From assembly GCA_902574685.1 (NCBI GenBank), contig CACGOO010000006.1:1-64000 (forward strand): a stretch of DNA of 64,000 bases. The letters run 5' to 3'. The DNA is from an uncultured Pelagibacteraceae bacterium (GTDB lineage: Bacteria > Pseudomonadota > Alphaproteobacteria > Pelagibacterales > Pelagibacteraceae). The notes below the pieces were generated by a model that had not been told where the DNA came from, made no database searches, and worked only from the letters and a program-made list of their open reading frames with translations. Below, piece after piece: positions 27,059 through 35,848 of this stretch (position 1 is the stretch's first letter; every line of letters starts with the position of its first letter). A program made the position numbers and the translations under genes.

Positions 27059-28675
27059 TTATTCTGAAGTTTTGAATTTAGTTTTTTGAATTATAACCAC
27101 AAACACAATTGGAATTATTAAAGTTACAAGCGTTACTGTTATCAACAAAATACCTAGATCTGAATAATCTGCGGTGGTAAGAATAGCGTTTGTTACCTTA
27201 TCTTTTACCTCTCTAGTAATAACATAAATTTCATTTAAATATTTAGTCCCCAAGGCACTTGCTGATAAAGCAAGATTTGTAAAAGATGCGAATACTGCAA
27301 AGAAAGTTGCTTTCAAGTGCGACGGCGCATTTTTAGCAATCCATGCAAGTAAAGGTATCATTGAGACTTGTCCCAAAGGCGACTCGAGTGCAGTATTTAA
27401 TATTGCAATAAACTTGGCATCAACAACTCCATTAGTAATAGATGATGTCCAATTGTGAAATCCATAATACATTCCTACACTTGGTAAAAATAAAATTGCA
27501 CCTGCAATAGATAAAATCACTATTATTCTAGCTATTGAGTTGTTTGCCATAAATGGTCTTAATAAAATAATACCAACAAGCGTTAAAACAGAGGCTATAA
27601 GAGATAATACAGAAAAAAATTGTTCATTGAATTCAAGTACATCAATTTCAAACCAAGACAAACCTGGACCAGGTCCTGGCATTGCTCTAAAAATAAAAAT
27701 TATTATTGCCGTTCCTACAACAGTAAGTCTTAAATCTTGAGGAAGTTCTTTAACTAATTTATTCATTAAAAATAGAATAATTGCCATTGAACCCACAAAA
27801 ACAATTTCTTGAGCAAAAGGCACTTTGAATGAACCAATACCTAAAGTGAAGATAACAAAAACCAAGCTTCCACCTAATATCCACCAGTTAACTTCAGTTT
27901 TCTCTGAAGGAGCATAATCTTGGTCACCCTCTAAACCTTGTTCAATAAGCTTTCTTTTCTTTTGATTTTTTAGATATGAAGCAAGAAATATTCCTAGTAC
28001 AGATACAATTGGAATAATTAAAGCATATATATAAATTGAACCGTATAAACTTATTTTATCTGCTTGTTCAAGTTCGTCTACTCCTTTAAAAAGAATTACA
28101 TTAGCTAAAGCAACTAAAACAGTTCCACCAATTATTGCAAATCTTCCAAGAGTTTGCATTGTTGTATGCATAAGTTTGATTTCATCTCTTGAAAATTTAT
28201 TTCCGCTGTCATCAACTAAAGGAACTGCTTCTACAGTCATAGCATCAGCTACAACATCTTGCACAACATAACCAATCGGAGCAAGTAAAACACTGATCAC
28301 AAACCATGTTTCTACTGAAAGAATTGATGACATCCATTCAGTATGAATTATTAAACCGTACATTATAATTAAACTTAATGATATTAAGGATGCTCCTACA
28401 AAAACCATGTAATTTTTTTTATTCCAGATTAGATCAACAAGGTGACCTAAAGGCATCTTCAATGCCCATGGAATTCCAGCCCAAAAACCCAGTCCAGCAA
28501 GAAAAGCAGCAGATAAGTTTAGATAGTCTTTAACAAAAAAAGTTCCAACAATACCTGTTAGTCCTGAAATACCAGCAGCAAGATAAATCATCAATGGTGG
28601 TAGATAGGTCCACTTAAACTGTCTTCCTAAATCTATTAAAGTACTATCTATAAATCTCAAAATTTTATTACTCAT
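27059..28675 (-). CDS. BT1-family (folate-biopterin transporter type) membrane protein
   Basis: This 538-residue protein has about twelve hydrophobic segments and belongs to the major facilitator superfamily. The N-terminal part GISGLTGIVGTFFVKDYLNL and the loop WALKMPLGHLVDLIW match the BT1/FBT transporters, which carry folates or pterins. DVVADAMTVEAVP near 150 is also conserved there. It is longer than most bacterial BT1 proteins because of a soluble, charged loop around 245-265. It lies tail-to-tail with soxBDAG and heads toward a small unknown gene. Folate import would support the THF-dependent demethylases nearby. The substrate is inferred from family only. Confidence 0.7.
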   Translation of the reverse strand: MSNKILRFIDSTLIDLGRQFKWTYLPPLMIYLAAGISGLTGIVGTFFVKDYLNLSAAFLAGLGFWAGIPWALKMPLGHLVDLIWNKKNYMVFVGASLISLSLIIMYGLIIHTEWMSSILSVETWFVISVLLAPIGYVVQDVVADAMTVEAVPLVDDSGNKFSRDEIKLMHTTMQTLGRFAIIGGTVLVALANVILFKGVDELEQADKISLYGSIYIYALIIPIVSVLGIFLASYLKNQKKRKLIEQGLEGDQDYAPSEKTEVNWWILGGSLVFVIFTLGIGSFKVPFAQEIVFVGSMAIILFLMNKLVKELPQDLRLTVVGTAIIIFIFRAMPGPGPGLSWFEIDVLEFNEQFFSVLSLIASVLTLVGIILLRPFMANNSIARIIVILSIAGAILFLPSVGMYYGFHNWTSSITNGVVDAKFIAILNTALESPLGQVSMIPLLAWIAKNAPSHLKATFFAVFASFTNLALSASALGTKYLNEIYVITREVKDKVTNAILTTADYSDLGILLITVTLVTLIIPIVFVVIIQKTKFKTSE

Positions 28676-28678
28676 AAA

Positions 28679-29119
28679 TTATTCTGTTAAATTTAATAAA
28701 ATTAATCCATTTTGTTTAGTTTCTTTACACCAAAGTTCATAACTTTCACAAACTCTCCACAAATGATCAAATGCTCTTTGAGATAACTCCAACGGAAAGT
28801 GACTTTTTGCATAATATAATTTTGGGATTTTCATTAATTGTTTAATCATAGTATCTTTTTGTATTTGTAAAAGTCTTATAGTTTCTTGATTAATCTTTTT
28901 TTTTGTAGATTTATCTACGTAGTCATTGCTCTCAAGTTCTTTAAACCACTTATCATGAAAATTTCCTGAACTAATTTCATTATAATCATCTGATGCAATA
29001 AATATTTCAAAAGCTTGAATATTAGTTAAATTAGGGTTCTTAATTTTGATTTCATATATCTTTTGATAAATGATTTCGGCAACATATAATACAAATGGTC
29101 TCGATTTATCAGTTTCCAA
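28679..29119 (-). CDS. Hypothetical protein
   Basis: This 146-residue soluble protein has no signal peptide or membrane segment. It is rich in helices and lysine, with VLYVAEIIYQKIYEIK near the start and FDHLWRVCESYELWCKE near the end. I do not recognise a family. It precedes the BT1 transporter gene by three bases and follows the acetyltransferase gene by ten, all on the minus strand, so it is probably co-transcribed with both. Confidence 0.55.
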   Translation of the reverse strand: METDKSRPFVLYVAEIIYQKIYEIKIKNPNLTNIQAFEIFIASDDYNEISSGNFHDKWFKELESNDYVDKSTKKKINQETIRLLQIQKDTMIKQLMKIPKLYYAKSHFPLELSQRAFDHLWRVCESYELWCKETKQNGLILLNLTE

Positions 29120-29129
29120 ACTAAACTCC

Positions 29130-29600
29130 TCAAATATCTACTGAATAATAACATGAATTAGGATCATCTTTATAGTGCGCAAAAGGCCCACACTCTTTGA
29201 AACCAAAACTTTTAAAAAGTTTTCTAGCAGGTGCAAAAAAATCACCTGCTCCAGTTTCGACACTTAATTTAGTGATTCCTATTTGTTTAGATTTTTCAAT
29301 AAGATGTGAAATTATTTTTCCACCATATTTTTTATTCCTAAACTTATCTGAAACTCTTATAGATTTAAATTCTCCATGCGTTTCATCAAATAATTTTAAA
29401 GCTCCACAACCTATTAATTCATTATTTTCCCACAAACTCCAGAATTTTATACTTGGATCCTTTAATCCAGGTATATCTAATACATGCGAACTCCCCTCAG
29501 GAGAAACAGATCTCAATTCAATAAAATGCTTAGTCAGCAACTCATTTACTTGCGGATCATCAAAATTATTTTCTATTGATTTCATAGTTTTGAAAAACAT
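29130..29600 (-). CDS. GNAT-family N-acetyltransferase
   Basis: This protein of 156 residues has the GNAT fold. The conserved acetyl-CoA-binding region is FRNKKYGGKIISHLIEKS, a variant of R-x-x-G-x-G/A. It is preceded by a beta strand (FKSIRVSDK) and followed by KLSVETGAGDFFAPARKLFKSFGF. It would transfer an acetyl group from acetyl-CoA to an amine, but the acceptor is unknown. A second ATG five codons downstream (29585) is an alternative start; neither has a clear ribosome binding site. It is divergent from the SRAP gene with 36 bases between. Confidence 0.8.
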   Translation of the reverse strand: MFFKTMKSIENNFDDPQVNELLTKHFIELRSVSPEGSSHVLDIPGLKDPSIKFWSLWENNELIGCGALKLFDETHGEFKSIRVSDKFRNKKYGGKIISHLIEKSKQIGITKLSVETGAGDFFAPARKLFKSFGFKECGPFAHYKDDPNSCYYSVDI

Positions 29601-29636
29601 ATAATCTAAATTTAGATTAAACCAAGAAAATTAAAT

Positions 29637-30260
29637 ATGTGTGGAAGATACGTAATAACGAGCCCCGTTACAAAAACAAAAAAACTTGTTAAGTCAGCTA
29701 TACAAGTTGAAGATAATGAAAATTATAATGCACATCCATTTCAAAAATTACCTGTAATTAAAAAATACAATAATGGAAATACTCTAGAAAATTTAAAGTG
29801 GGGAGTAGTACCTAGTTGGGCTAAGCAAAAAGATTTTAAACCTTTAATAAATGCAAGACTAGAAACTATAGATGAAAAAGTGTCTTTCAAAAAATTAATT
29901 CGACTACATAGATGTGTAGCTGTAGCAGATGGTTTTTATGAGTGGAAAAGAGAAAAGGAAAATAAAACACCTTATTATTTTTTAAGAGAGGATAAAAAGC
30001 TTATGTATTTAGCGGCTATTTATGACAATGATCAATTTTGTTTAATAACCGAGGATGCAGATGAAAATATTAAAGAAATACATCATAGACAGCCTGTTAT
30101 AATTAATGAAAATGATGTTAATAGATATTTAAATTTTGAATTAACAGGATCGAGTTTTCTGAAAGAGTGTAAAAAAACAAAATTAAACTTTTATGAAGTT
30201 TCAAAGGAAGTTAATAAACCTACAAACAATAATATTTCTTTGATACAAACAATTTCTTAA
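29637..30260 (+). CDS. SRAP-family abasic-site processing protein (YedK/HMCES)
   Basis: This 207-residue protein starts with MCGRY, exposing Cys2 as the catalytic residue after removal of methionine. Cys2 forms a stable thiazolidine link with abasic sites in single-stranded DNA. Further family motifs are WGVVPSWAK, NARLETIDEK, CVAVADGFYEWKR and HHRQPVII, which supply the conserved N, R, E and H. It shields abasic sites at replication forks. It appears to be a single-gene unit whose stop lies two bases from convergent purK. Confidence 0.9.
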   Translation: MCGRYVITSPVTKTKKLVKSAIQVEDNENYNAHPFQKLPVIKKYNNGNTLENLKWGVVPSWAKQKDFKPLINARLETIDEKVSFKKLIRLHRCVAVADGFYEWKREKENKTPYYFLREDKKLMYLAAIYDNDQFCLITEDADENIKEIHHRQPVIINENDVNRYLNFELTGSSFLKECKKTKLNFYEVSKEVNKPTNNNISLIQTIS

Positions 30261-30262
30261 AA

Positions 30263-31306
30263 CTATTTTTCTATAATTGTTAAATGTCCCATTTTCCTTT
30301 TAGCTTTAACTTCTTTTTTTAAATAATCATAAAAAAATTCATTTTCTTTAAATTTTTTATTTTTATATTCTAATATATCTTCACCAATCAAATTAAGCAT
30401 TTTTGCATTATAAATTTTTTTTGTTTCTAATTTTTCAAGTCCACATACAGCTCTTATATGATTTTCAAATTGGCTAATGTTGTGTGAATTTATAGTTAGG
30501 TGTCCAGAATTATGTACTCTTGGTGCAACTTCATTAGCATATAAATTATTATTTTTATCTATAAAGAATTCAACGCACATTGTACCAATATAATCAAGCT
30601 CTTCAGCCACTGTTTTTGCCCAGTCCAATGCTTTATTTTTAATTTCATCACTTATATCAGCGGGAATTTTGGAGTGTTTTAAAATCTGGTCTTCATGATA
30701 ATTTTCAATTGGATCATAAATTTCATATTTTTGATGACCAAATCTTGTAACCACTACTGAAATTTCTTTTTTTAAATTTACTATCTTTTCTAAGATGTAG
30801 CCTTTTGAAAAATCAAAATCTTCATTTAAATCATTTGCATTATTTATTTTATATTGGCCTTTTCCATCATAGCCAAGTGTACAAGTTTTCAATAAACCAG
30901 GCATTAATCTATCGTTTATTTTTATATCATCTAAATCGTTTATACTTACAAACTGTGTAGTAGTTATATTGTTTTTATTTAAAAACTCTTTTTCAGTCAT
31001 TCTATTTTGAATTAATTTATTTATTTCGGGGCTTGGTAATACAGATTTGGTTTCATTAATTTTTTTCAATATATCATACGGGATATTTTCAAACTCATAA
31101 GTAACAAGATCGACTTTTTCTAAAAAGTTATTGATGATATTTATGTCTTTGTAATCTCCATAAATAAATTCATCTGCAAAATTAATTGCGGGTGCATCTT
31201 TATCATCTGATAAAATAACCGTTTTAATATTAAGTTTTTTTGCAGCAGATGCTAATAGACTTCCTAATTGTCCACCACCTATTATTCCTAGATCAGGTTT
31301 AGACAT
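30263..31306 (-). CDS. purK: N5-carboxyaminoimidazole ribonucleotide synthase
   Basis: This 347-residue ATP-grasp enzyme of purine synthesis makes N5-carboxy-AIR from AIR, bicarbonate and ATP. The N-terminal GIIGGGQLGSLLA at 7-19 and the ATP-grasp elements LLKTCTLGYDGKGQYKI and VEFFIDKNNNLYANEVAPRVHNSGH (core quoted as NEVAPRVHNSGH) are typical. The length is that of other PurK proteins. It follows purE by three bases, forming the classical purEK pair. Confidence 0.93.
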   Translation of the reverse strand: MSKPDLGIIGGGQLGSLLASAAKKLNIKTVILSDDKDAPAINFADEFIYGDYKDINIINNFLEKVDLVTYEFENIPYDILKKINETKSVLPSPEINKLIQNRMTEKEFLNKNNITTTQFVSINDLDDIKINDRLMPGLLKTCTLGYDGKGQYKINNANDLNEDFDFSKGYILEKIVNLKKEISVVVTRFGHQKYEIYDPIENYHEDQILKHSKIPADISDEIKNKALDWAKTVAEELDYIGTMCVEFFIDKNNNLYANEVAPRVHNSGHLTINSHNISQFENHIRAVCGLEKLETKKIYNAKMLNLIGEDILEYKNKKFKENEFFYDYLKKEVKAKRKMGHLTIIEK

Positions 31307-31309
31307 TAA

Positions 31310-31804
31310 TTACTTTGGTTTTTTTTTTACTTTTGATGTTTGTTTTTTTCGCCAATTTAAAAGTGTTTTTTTTACATTGTTATCATACGTAGCTATAATT
31401 GAAGCAGCATATAAACCAGCATTGATTGCACCATCTTCTCCAATAGCAACTGTACCAACAGGAATTCCTTTTGGCATTTGAGCAATTGATAGTAGGCTAT
31501 CTAAACCTTTTAACTTTTTACTTTCAATAGGAACACCTATGACTGGAATTCTAGTTATTGCAGCAATCATACCAGGCAAATGTGCTGATCCTCCAGCACC
31601 AGCAATAATAATAGAAATATTGTTATTTTCTGCTTTCTTTGCATAGTTATAAAGTCTATCAGGTGTTCTGTGTGCAGAGACGATATTTGTCTCATAATTA
31701 ACTTTTAAAATCTTAAGAACTTTTTCACAATTCTTCATTGTTTTGTAATCAGACTGACTGCCCATTACAATTGATACTTTATGTGATTTTTTTTTGTATT
31801 TCAT
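31310..31804 (-). CDS. purE: N5-carboxyaminoimidazole ribonucleotide mutase
   Basis: This 164-residue class I PurE converts N5-CAIR to CAIR. The active-site segments MGSQSDYKTM, SAHRTPDRLYNYA and IIAGAGGSAHLPGMIAA are complete. It is the first gene of purEK and is divergent from the M19-like gene. The 104-base gap is AT-rich with a short ATA repeat at about 31881-31892. No riboswitch (such as a purine or ZTP aptamer) was recognised there. Confidence 0.95.
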   Translation of the reverse strand: MKYKKKSHKVSIVMGSQSDYKTMKNCEKVLKILKVNYETNIVSAHRTPDRLYNYAKKAENNNISIIIAGAGGSAHLPGMIAAITRIPVIGVPIESKKLKGLDSLLSIAQMPKGIPVGTVAIGEDGAINAGLYAASIIATYDNNVKKTLLNWRKKQTSKVKKKPK

Positions 31805-31908
31805 GAAATCAATATCAATTTACAGATATTTCCCTTAAATTGCAATTTTTAGCTAAGGACAGTTTAAGTTAGTGACAATCATAATAATAATAATAGTGTA
31901 TACCAAAT

Positions 31909-32877
31909 ATGAATTATCGAATTGATAATCTTCAGTATTGTAAATGGTCTAGAGAAATCTTTGAAATAAATAATAAAGCTGGATTAAATGCGGTACACGT
32001 AACGTTAGTTTATCATGAAGACTATGATGAATTACAACAAAGAATACAAGAATGGAATAAACATTTTGAAGAAAATAAAGATCTTATATTTCTAGGCAAC
32101 AACTACAATGATATTACAAAAGCAAAAGAAGAAAACAAAACGGCAATTTTTTTTGGATTTCAAAATTGTTCACCAATTGAAGATGATATAGGTCTTATAG
32201 AAAAAGTACACTCACAAGGTTGTCGATTTATGCAATTAACTTATAACAACCAATCATTATTAGCTACTGGATGTTATGAAAAAAATGATAGTGGCGTTAC
32301 TAATTTTGGAAAAGAGGCTATTAAAGAAATGAATAGAGTAGGTATCGTTGTTGACATGTCTCATTCAGCAGAAAAAAGTACACTTGATGCAATTGAGATT
32401 AGTCAAAAACCAATTGCGATCACTCATGCAAATCCAACTTTTTGGTTTGAAGCTAAAAGAAATAAATCTACAGAATTATTAAAAGTTTTGTCTGCAAGTG
32501 GAGGAATGTTAGGTTTATCATTGTATGCTCACCATTTAAAAGATGGAACGAATTGTAAATTAGAAAGTTTTTGTGAAATGGTTGCAAGAACGGTTGAAAT
32601 TATGGGTATTAATAATGTTGGAATAGGATCAGACTTATGTTTAAACCAGCCAGACAGTGTAGTTGAGTGGATGAGAAATGGAACATGGTCAAAATCAAAA
32701 AATTTTGGTGAAGGCAGTAAAGATAAACCTGGTTTTCCAAAACAACCAGATTGGTTTTTGGATGCAAGAGGATTTAATAATATAAATGTGGAACTAAAAA
32801 ATAAAGGTTTTCATGAAGAAGAAATAAATAAGATACTTGGTAATAACTGGTTTAATTTTTATAAAGGAATTAACTAA
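31909..32877 (+). CDS. M19 (renal dipeptidase)-like protein lacking part of the zinc site
   Basis: This 322-residue protein has the amidohydrolase barrel of M19 dipeptidases. Two zinc-site histidines are present, His152 (VVDMSHSAE) and His173 (ITHANP), and Asp242 lies in GIGSDLC. The usual N-terminal H-x-D is absent (IDNLQYCKWSRE instead), and the bridging Glu is replaced in FGFQNCSPIED. An in-frame TAG at 31894-31896 excludes a longer start. The same replacements occur, from memory, in the Pseudomonas dipeptidase-like protein of the dimethylglycine catabolic cluster (PA5396). A catalytic role other than dipeptide hydrolysis is therefore likely. It is coupled to the next gene by a one-base overlap. 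Confidence 0.8.
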   Translation: MNYRIDNLQYCKWSREIFEINNKAGLNAVHVTLVYHEDYDELQQRIQEWNKHFEENKDLIFLGNNYNDITKAKEENKTAIFFGFQNCSPIEDDIGLIEKVHSQGCRFMQLTYNNQSLLATGCYEKNDSGVTNFGKEAIKEMNRVGIVVDMSHSAEKSTLDAIEISQKPIAITHANPTFWFEAKRNKSTELLKVLSASGGMLGLSLYAHHLKDGTNCKLESFCEMVARTVEIMGINNVGIGSDLCLNQPDSVVEWMRNGTWSKSKNFGEGSKDKPGFPKQPDWFLDARGFNNINVELKNKGFHEEEINKILGNNWFNFYKGIN

Positions 32878-34529
32878 TGCAAGTTCCATTAAGAGATCCT
32901 AAAATTGTAATGAAACTTTCTAGGCTTGGGTCGTTTCATCAATCTAAATTATCTTTTCTAAGATCATTTTTAAATGAGTTTAAAGATTGGAAATATAACA
33001 GAGATTTGTTTGACTTGAATGATAGGGGATATGGTGTTGTTATTTATTCATTTTCAAAAGAAAAAAAAACATATTCTCTAGTTTGTTTTGCCAATGAGCT
33101 TAAAGATGAGGAAAGATCTGATAGAGTAATAGCAACTAAATGGGATGCTGCATTTGCCTTGTATGATGGCATTCCTTCAAAACTTGATATAGATAGACTT
33201 TCACAAAATGTCCCTAAACAAGAAGTTGGTAGACTTTCTTATAAAGAACTTACTCTTTCAAGAGCAAATAGATCAGTTAGAGCATTTAATTATGTGGTTG
33301 AGTGTTTATCAAAAGGTATCCAGCCAAATACTAATGAGCTTTCAAAAGTTGGATATTTGTACAGAACAACTGCCGTATATGGCTCAGGAAAATTTGGATT
33401 AGCAGACAGGTTTAGAATTAAAAATAGAGATGAAATAAATGGTCCATTTAGATTAGAAATGATGTTGGTTTATCTTGTAAGACAATTCACTTTTGATCAA
33501 GTAAATCATATTGCAAAACATAAAAATCCTAAAGACGCTGTAGAATTAGACTTGGATATTTGCAGAAATTTAGGAATTGGAAATTCAACTGGATTAGGAA
33601 TGGCACCATTTATTGTTAACCACCCTTCATTGTTAAATAATTGGATTCTAGCTAAAGAGAAGGCTTTAAAAAAAATAAGAGAAATAGAAAAAGTATCAGA
33701 AGAAGAGTTTAAAATTTTTTACAACTGTTTAACAAAATCTTTAAAAAATGTAACTTCATGGAATACTGACAGTGAATACCAAAAGAAAAAAATAAATAAC
33801 TTAATTAATGATTTACAAAATTTAATCAATTATTTGAAAGATAATATTGATAAATCAAATTTTTATATATTTGACAAATTATATAACTGGGCAGAGGAAA
33901 ATTTATCTGAAGAAGGAGTTGAGTATTTGGTATCTATAATGATGGAGCCATATAATAAAATAACTGATCCTTTAATTTCTCAAATGAGTTCAGACGAGGA
34001 TAGTAGTTTTAATATACCTGTAGACAGAACTATAAATGACCTAAGAGAAATAATTGAAAAAAATTATTCAGATATTTTAAAAATTGATTTTTCGAAAAAT
34101 GAAAATAATAAAAAATTTTGGTTCATTTCAAAAAATAAAGAAGAGCCTAGAATTGGAGATCGGTTTGTAGATAATGGTTCAGAACTTGAGCAGCCTACAG
34201 CTATTGCTAGAGATATAAAAAAACTTTATGAAACTATTTTTACATTAAAAAACAGCTTAAAGATTGGTAATTTTCTAGTACAGAATAATGATTTAAGACA
34301 TATTGTAAGAAGAGTGTTTATCACAGAGAAATATCCATATTCTGAAATTCAAGATAACACCATCGGTTCAAAATTAGTTCCTATAGATATGTTAAGACTT
34401 AAACTATCTTTTTTTGGGGCAGTAAAGTTTGATCCAAGATCTGATAAATGGTTAAGGATTTGTATGTTTCAAGGAGCTCCATTACCAAATGAACTTAATT
34501 CATTTAATCAATATTGGATTTATAACTAA
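32877..34529 (+). CDS. Large conserved protein of unknown function in the M19-like operon
   Basis: This 550-residue soluble protein has no signal peptide or membrane helix. It begins with VPLRDPKIVMKLSRLGSFHQ and contains RGYGVVIYSFSKEKKTYSLV, LDLDICRNLGIGNSTGLGMA (residues about 221-240) and a long charged helical middle part (about 265-345). The glycine-rich GIGNSTGLGMAPF may be a nucleotide- or phosphate-binding loop, but it matches no motif I can name. The start overlaps the M19-like stop. The next gene follows by eight bases. I do not recognise the family and assign no function. Confidence 0.6.
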   Translation: MQVPLRDPKIVMKLSRLGSFHQSKLSFLRSFLNEFKDWKYNRDLFDLNDRGYGVVIYSFSKEKKTYSLVCFANELKDEERSDRVIATKWDAAFALYDGIPSKLDIDRLSQNVPKQEVGRLSYKELTLSRANRSVRAFNYVVECLSKGIQPNTNELSKVGYLYRTTAVYGSGKFGLADRFRIKNRDEINGPFRLEMMLVYLVRQFTFDQVNHIAKHKNPKDAVELDLDICRNLGIGNSTGLGMAPFIVNHPSLLNNWILAKEKALKKIREIEKVSEEEFKIFYNCLTKSLKNVTSWNTDSEYQKKKINNLINDLQNLINYLKDNIDKSNFYIFDKLYNWAEENLSEEGVEYLVSIMMEPYNKITDPLISQMSSDEDSSFNIPVDRTINDLREIIEKNYSDILKIDFSKNENNKKFWFISKNKEEPRIGDRFVDNGSELEQPTAIARDIKKLYETIFTLKNSLKIGNFLVQNNDLRHIVRRVFITEKYPYSEIQDNTIGSKLVPIDMLRLKLSFFGAVKFDPRSDKWLRICMFQGAPLPNELNSFNQYWIYN

Positions 34530-34537
34530 AGTAATTA

Positions 34538-35146
34538 ATGAGAAGTTATAGTGAAATTGACACGATTGTTAAACGTTCAACTAAAGCAAAAGGTTTCTCT
34601 TGGGGAGTTGCAGAAGAAATAGGAAAGAATATTAAACAACTTGAGTTATTTGGTTTACCAGGAATAAAACATATAAACCAATATTTTAAGATTTTTAATA
34701 ATGAAAAATTTGAAAATTGCCAATCTTTTAACAAAAGCAACAGACCACAAAACTTTTACTGTCCAATTAAACTTGGATTAAGTTTTTTTGATCTATCTAT
34801 CTCTATTCAAGAACTAAATGATATAGAAATTGAAAAAATGGCTTACCCATTGATATTTTTGCCGTTTGTCAGCAGATCTTCGGAAATAACAGGAAAAAGA
34901 ATTTTTTTAAAGATAGATCAAAAAGAATTTTTATTAAATTTCAATCAATCAATTTATTCAAATTATTTAAGTGGTGAGATTGTAGAAAAAGCTGATGTAA
35001 TTAAAATTAAATTTTTAGAAAATAAGAATAATTTTTCTGAAGAAGATTGGAAAGAATTAACAAAATTATCTGAAAACACATTTGTGGAAGAAACAGACGA
35101 GTTAAAACAAAAAACTGCAGGAGCAGGATTAACAGATAATGACTGA
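34538..35146 (+). CDS. DUF3726-like protein
   Basis: This 202-residue soluble protein resembles DUF3726 proteins of marine alphaproteobacteria, mainly in the N-terminus: SYSEIDTIVKRSTKAKGFSW followed by GVAEEIGKNIKQL. The family has no known activity. It lies between the 550-residue protein and the small four-cysteine gene, whose start it overlaps by eight bases. This suggests that all four products of the operon work together. The family call is from memory of the N-terminal pattern. Confidence 0.6.
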   Translation: MRSYSEIDTIVKRSTKAKGFSWGVAEEIGKNIKQLELFGLPGIKHINQYFKIFNNEKFENCQSFNKSNRPQNFYCPIKLGLSFFDLSISIQELNDIEIEKMAYPLIFLPFVSRSSEITGKRIFLKIDQKEFLLNFNQSIYSNYLSGEIVEKADVIKIKFLENKNNFSEEDWKELTKLSENTFVEETDELKQKTAGAGLTDND

Positions 35147-35306
35147 TAACTTTGAGTACAAATCAGACAAATCAGATAATAATGAATTAAATGATATTTG
35201 CGATGAATGTAAAAAAGAAGATGAGACAGTAACTCAAAATTTAATACTCACAGGATATAAACTTTGTAACTCTTGCAGAACATCAAAAACTTTATTTCCA
35301 CTTTAA
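35139..35306 (+). CDS. Small four-cysteine (zinc-ribbon-like) protein, 55 residues
   Basis: This short frame starts inside the end of the DUF3726-like gene (ATG 35139-35141, eight-base overlap) and ends at TAA 35304-35306. It encodes 55 residues with two CxxC pairs, CDEC (Cys21, Cys24) and CNSC (Cys43, Cys46), separated by 18 residues. That is the pattern of a structural zinc ribbon or rubredoxin-like knuckle. The tight overlap and well-formed motif support a real gene. Its stop TAA lies within a TTAA shared with the stop of the convergent Yip1-like gene. The function is unknown; a metal-binding accessory of the M19-like operon is a reasonable guess. Confidence 0.65.
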   Translation: MTDNFEYKSDKSDNNELNDICDECKKEDETVTQNLILTGYKLCNSCRTSKTLFPL

Positions 35307-35848
35307 ATATTCGTACTAACAGGTAATGAATTAATTTTTGTCATTACGAAAGAAATTGTCAAAAAAGAAATAATTAAAAAAGACAAAAATACAATTCCAA
35401 ATGCTTTTAAATTTGATTTTAAATTTAAAATATGTCTTGTGGCTATAATTAATGAAGCAAAAATCCAAAATTGGGTAAGAAAAATAATTAAAAGCACTAG
35501 TTCTGGTGTGACAGCAAAAAATCTTATCAGGCCTGGAGCGTGTGCGTACCCAACAGCTATAAGAACCCTTTTAAATGGAATTTTTCTATCTTTATCAGGA
35601 AAAATTTTAACGCCAATTACAAATATAAAAATTGCCCAAACCAGCCATGTTAATAAAGCCGTTAAACCAGATATACCAACTGATGTTTTTACAATCGTAT
35701 TAGCTGCAACTGCTCCAGCAACCCCATCTAAAATCATAATTAGAATTGCAAAATAAATTCCAGCTTCTCCATAATATCTTGGAGTTCTATAAAGAGTTTT
35801 ATCAAGCTTTAACGATTTAAAAACAATATCTAAAAACTGAGCAAACAT
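35303..35848 (-). CDS. Yip1-domain-like membrane protein
   Basis: This 181-residue protein has about five hydrophobic segments (near 28-50, 58-80, 95-110, 115-140 and 148-170). The GYAHAPGLIRFF segment is typical of bacterial Yip1-domain proteins. Such proteins sit in the inner membrane, and their role is not established. Its start overlaps the stop of a 35-residue membrane protein gene in a TAATG arrangement. The end overlaps the convergent four-cysteine gene by four bases. Confidence 0.65.
   Translation of the reverse strand: MFAQFLDIVFKSLKLDKTLYRTPRYYGEAGIYFAILIMILDGVAGAVAANTIVKTSVGISGLTALLTWLVWAIFIFVIGVKIFPDKDRKIPFKRVLIAVGYAHAPGLIRFFAVTPELVLLIIFLTQFWIFASLIIATRHILNLKSNLKAFGIVFLSFLIISFLTISFVMTKINSLPVSTNI

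Noticed and set aside
31881-31892. Short ATA/ATAATA repeat in the purE upstream gap
   Set aside because: It is only about 12 bases and consistent with AT-rich composition; no function can be supported.
31909-32877. Calling it an active membrane dipeptidase
   Set aside because: The N-terminal H-x-D and bridging Glu are absent, and an in-frame stop upstream excludes a longer start that could restore them.
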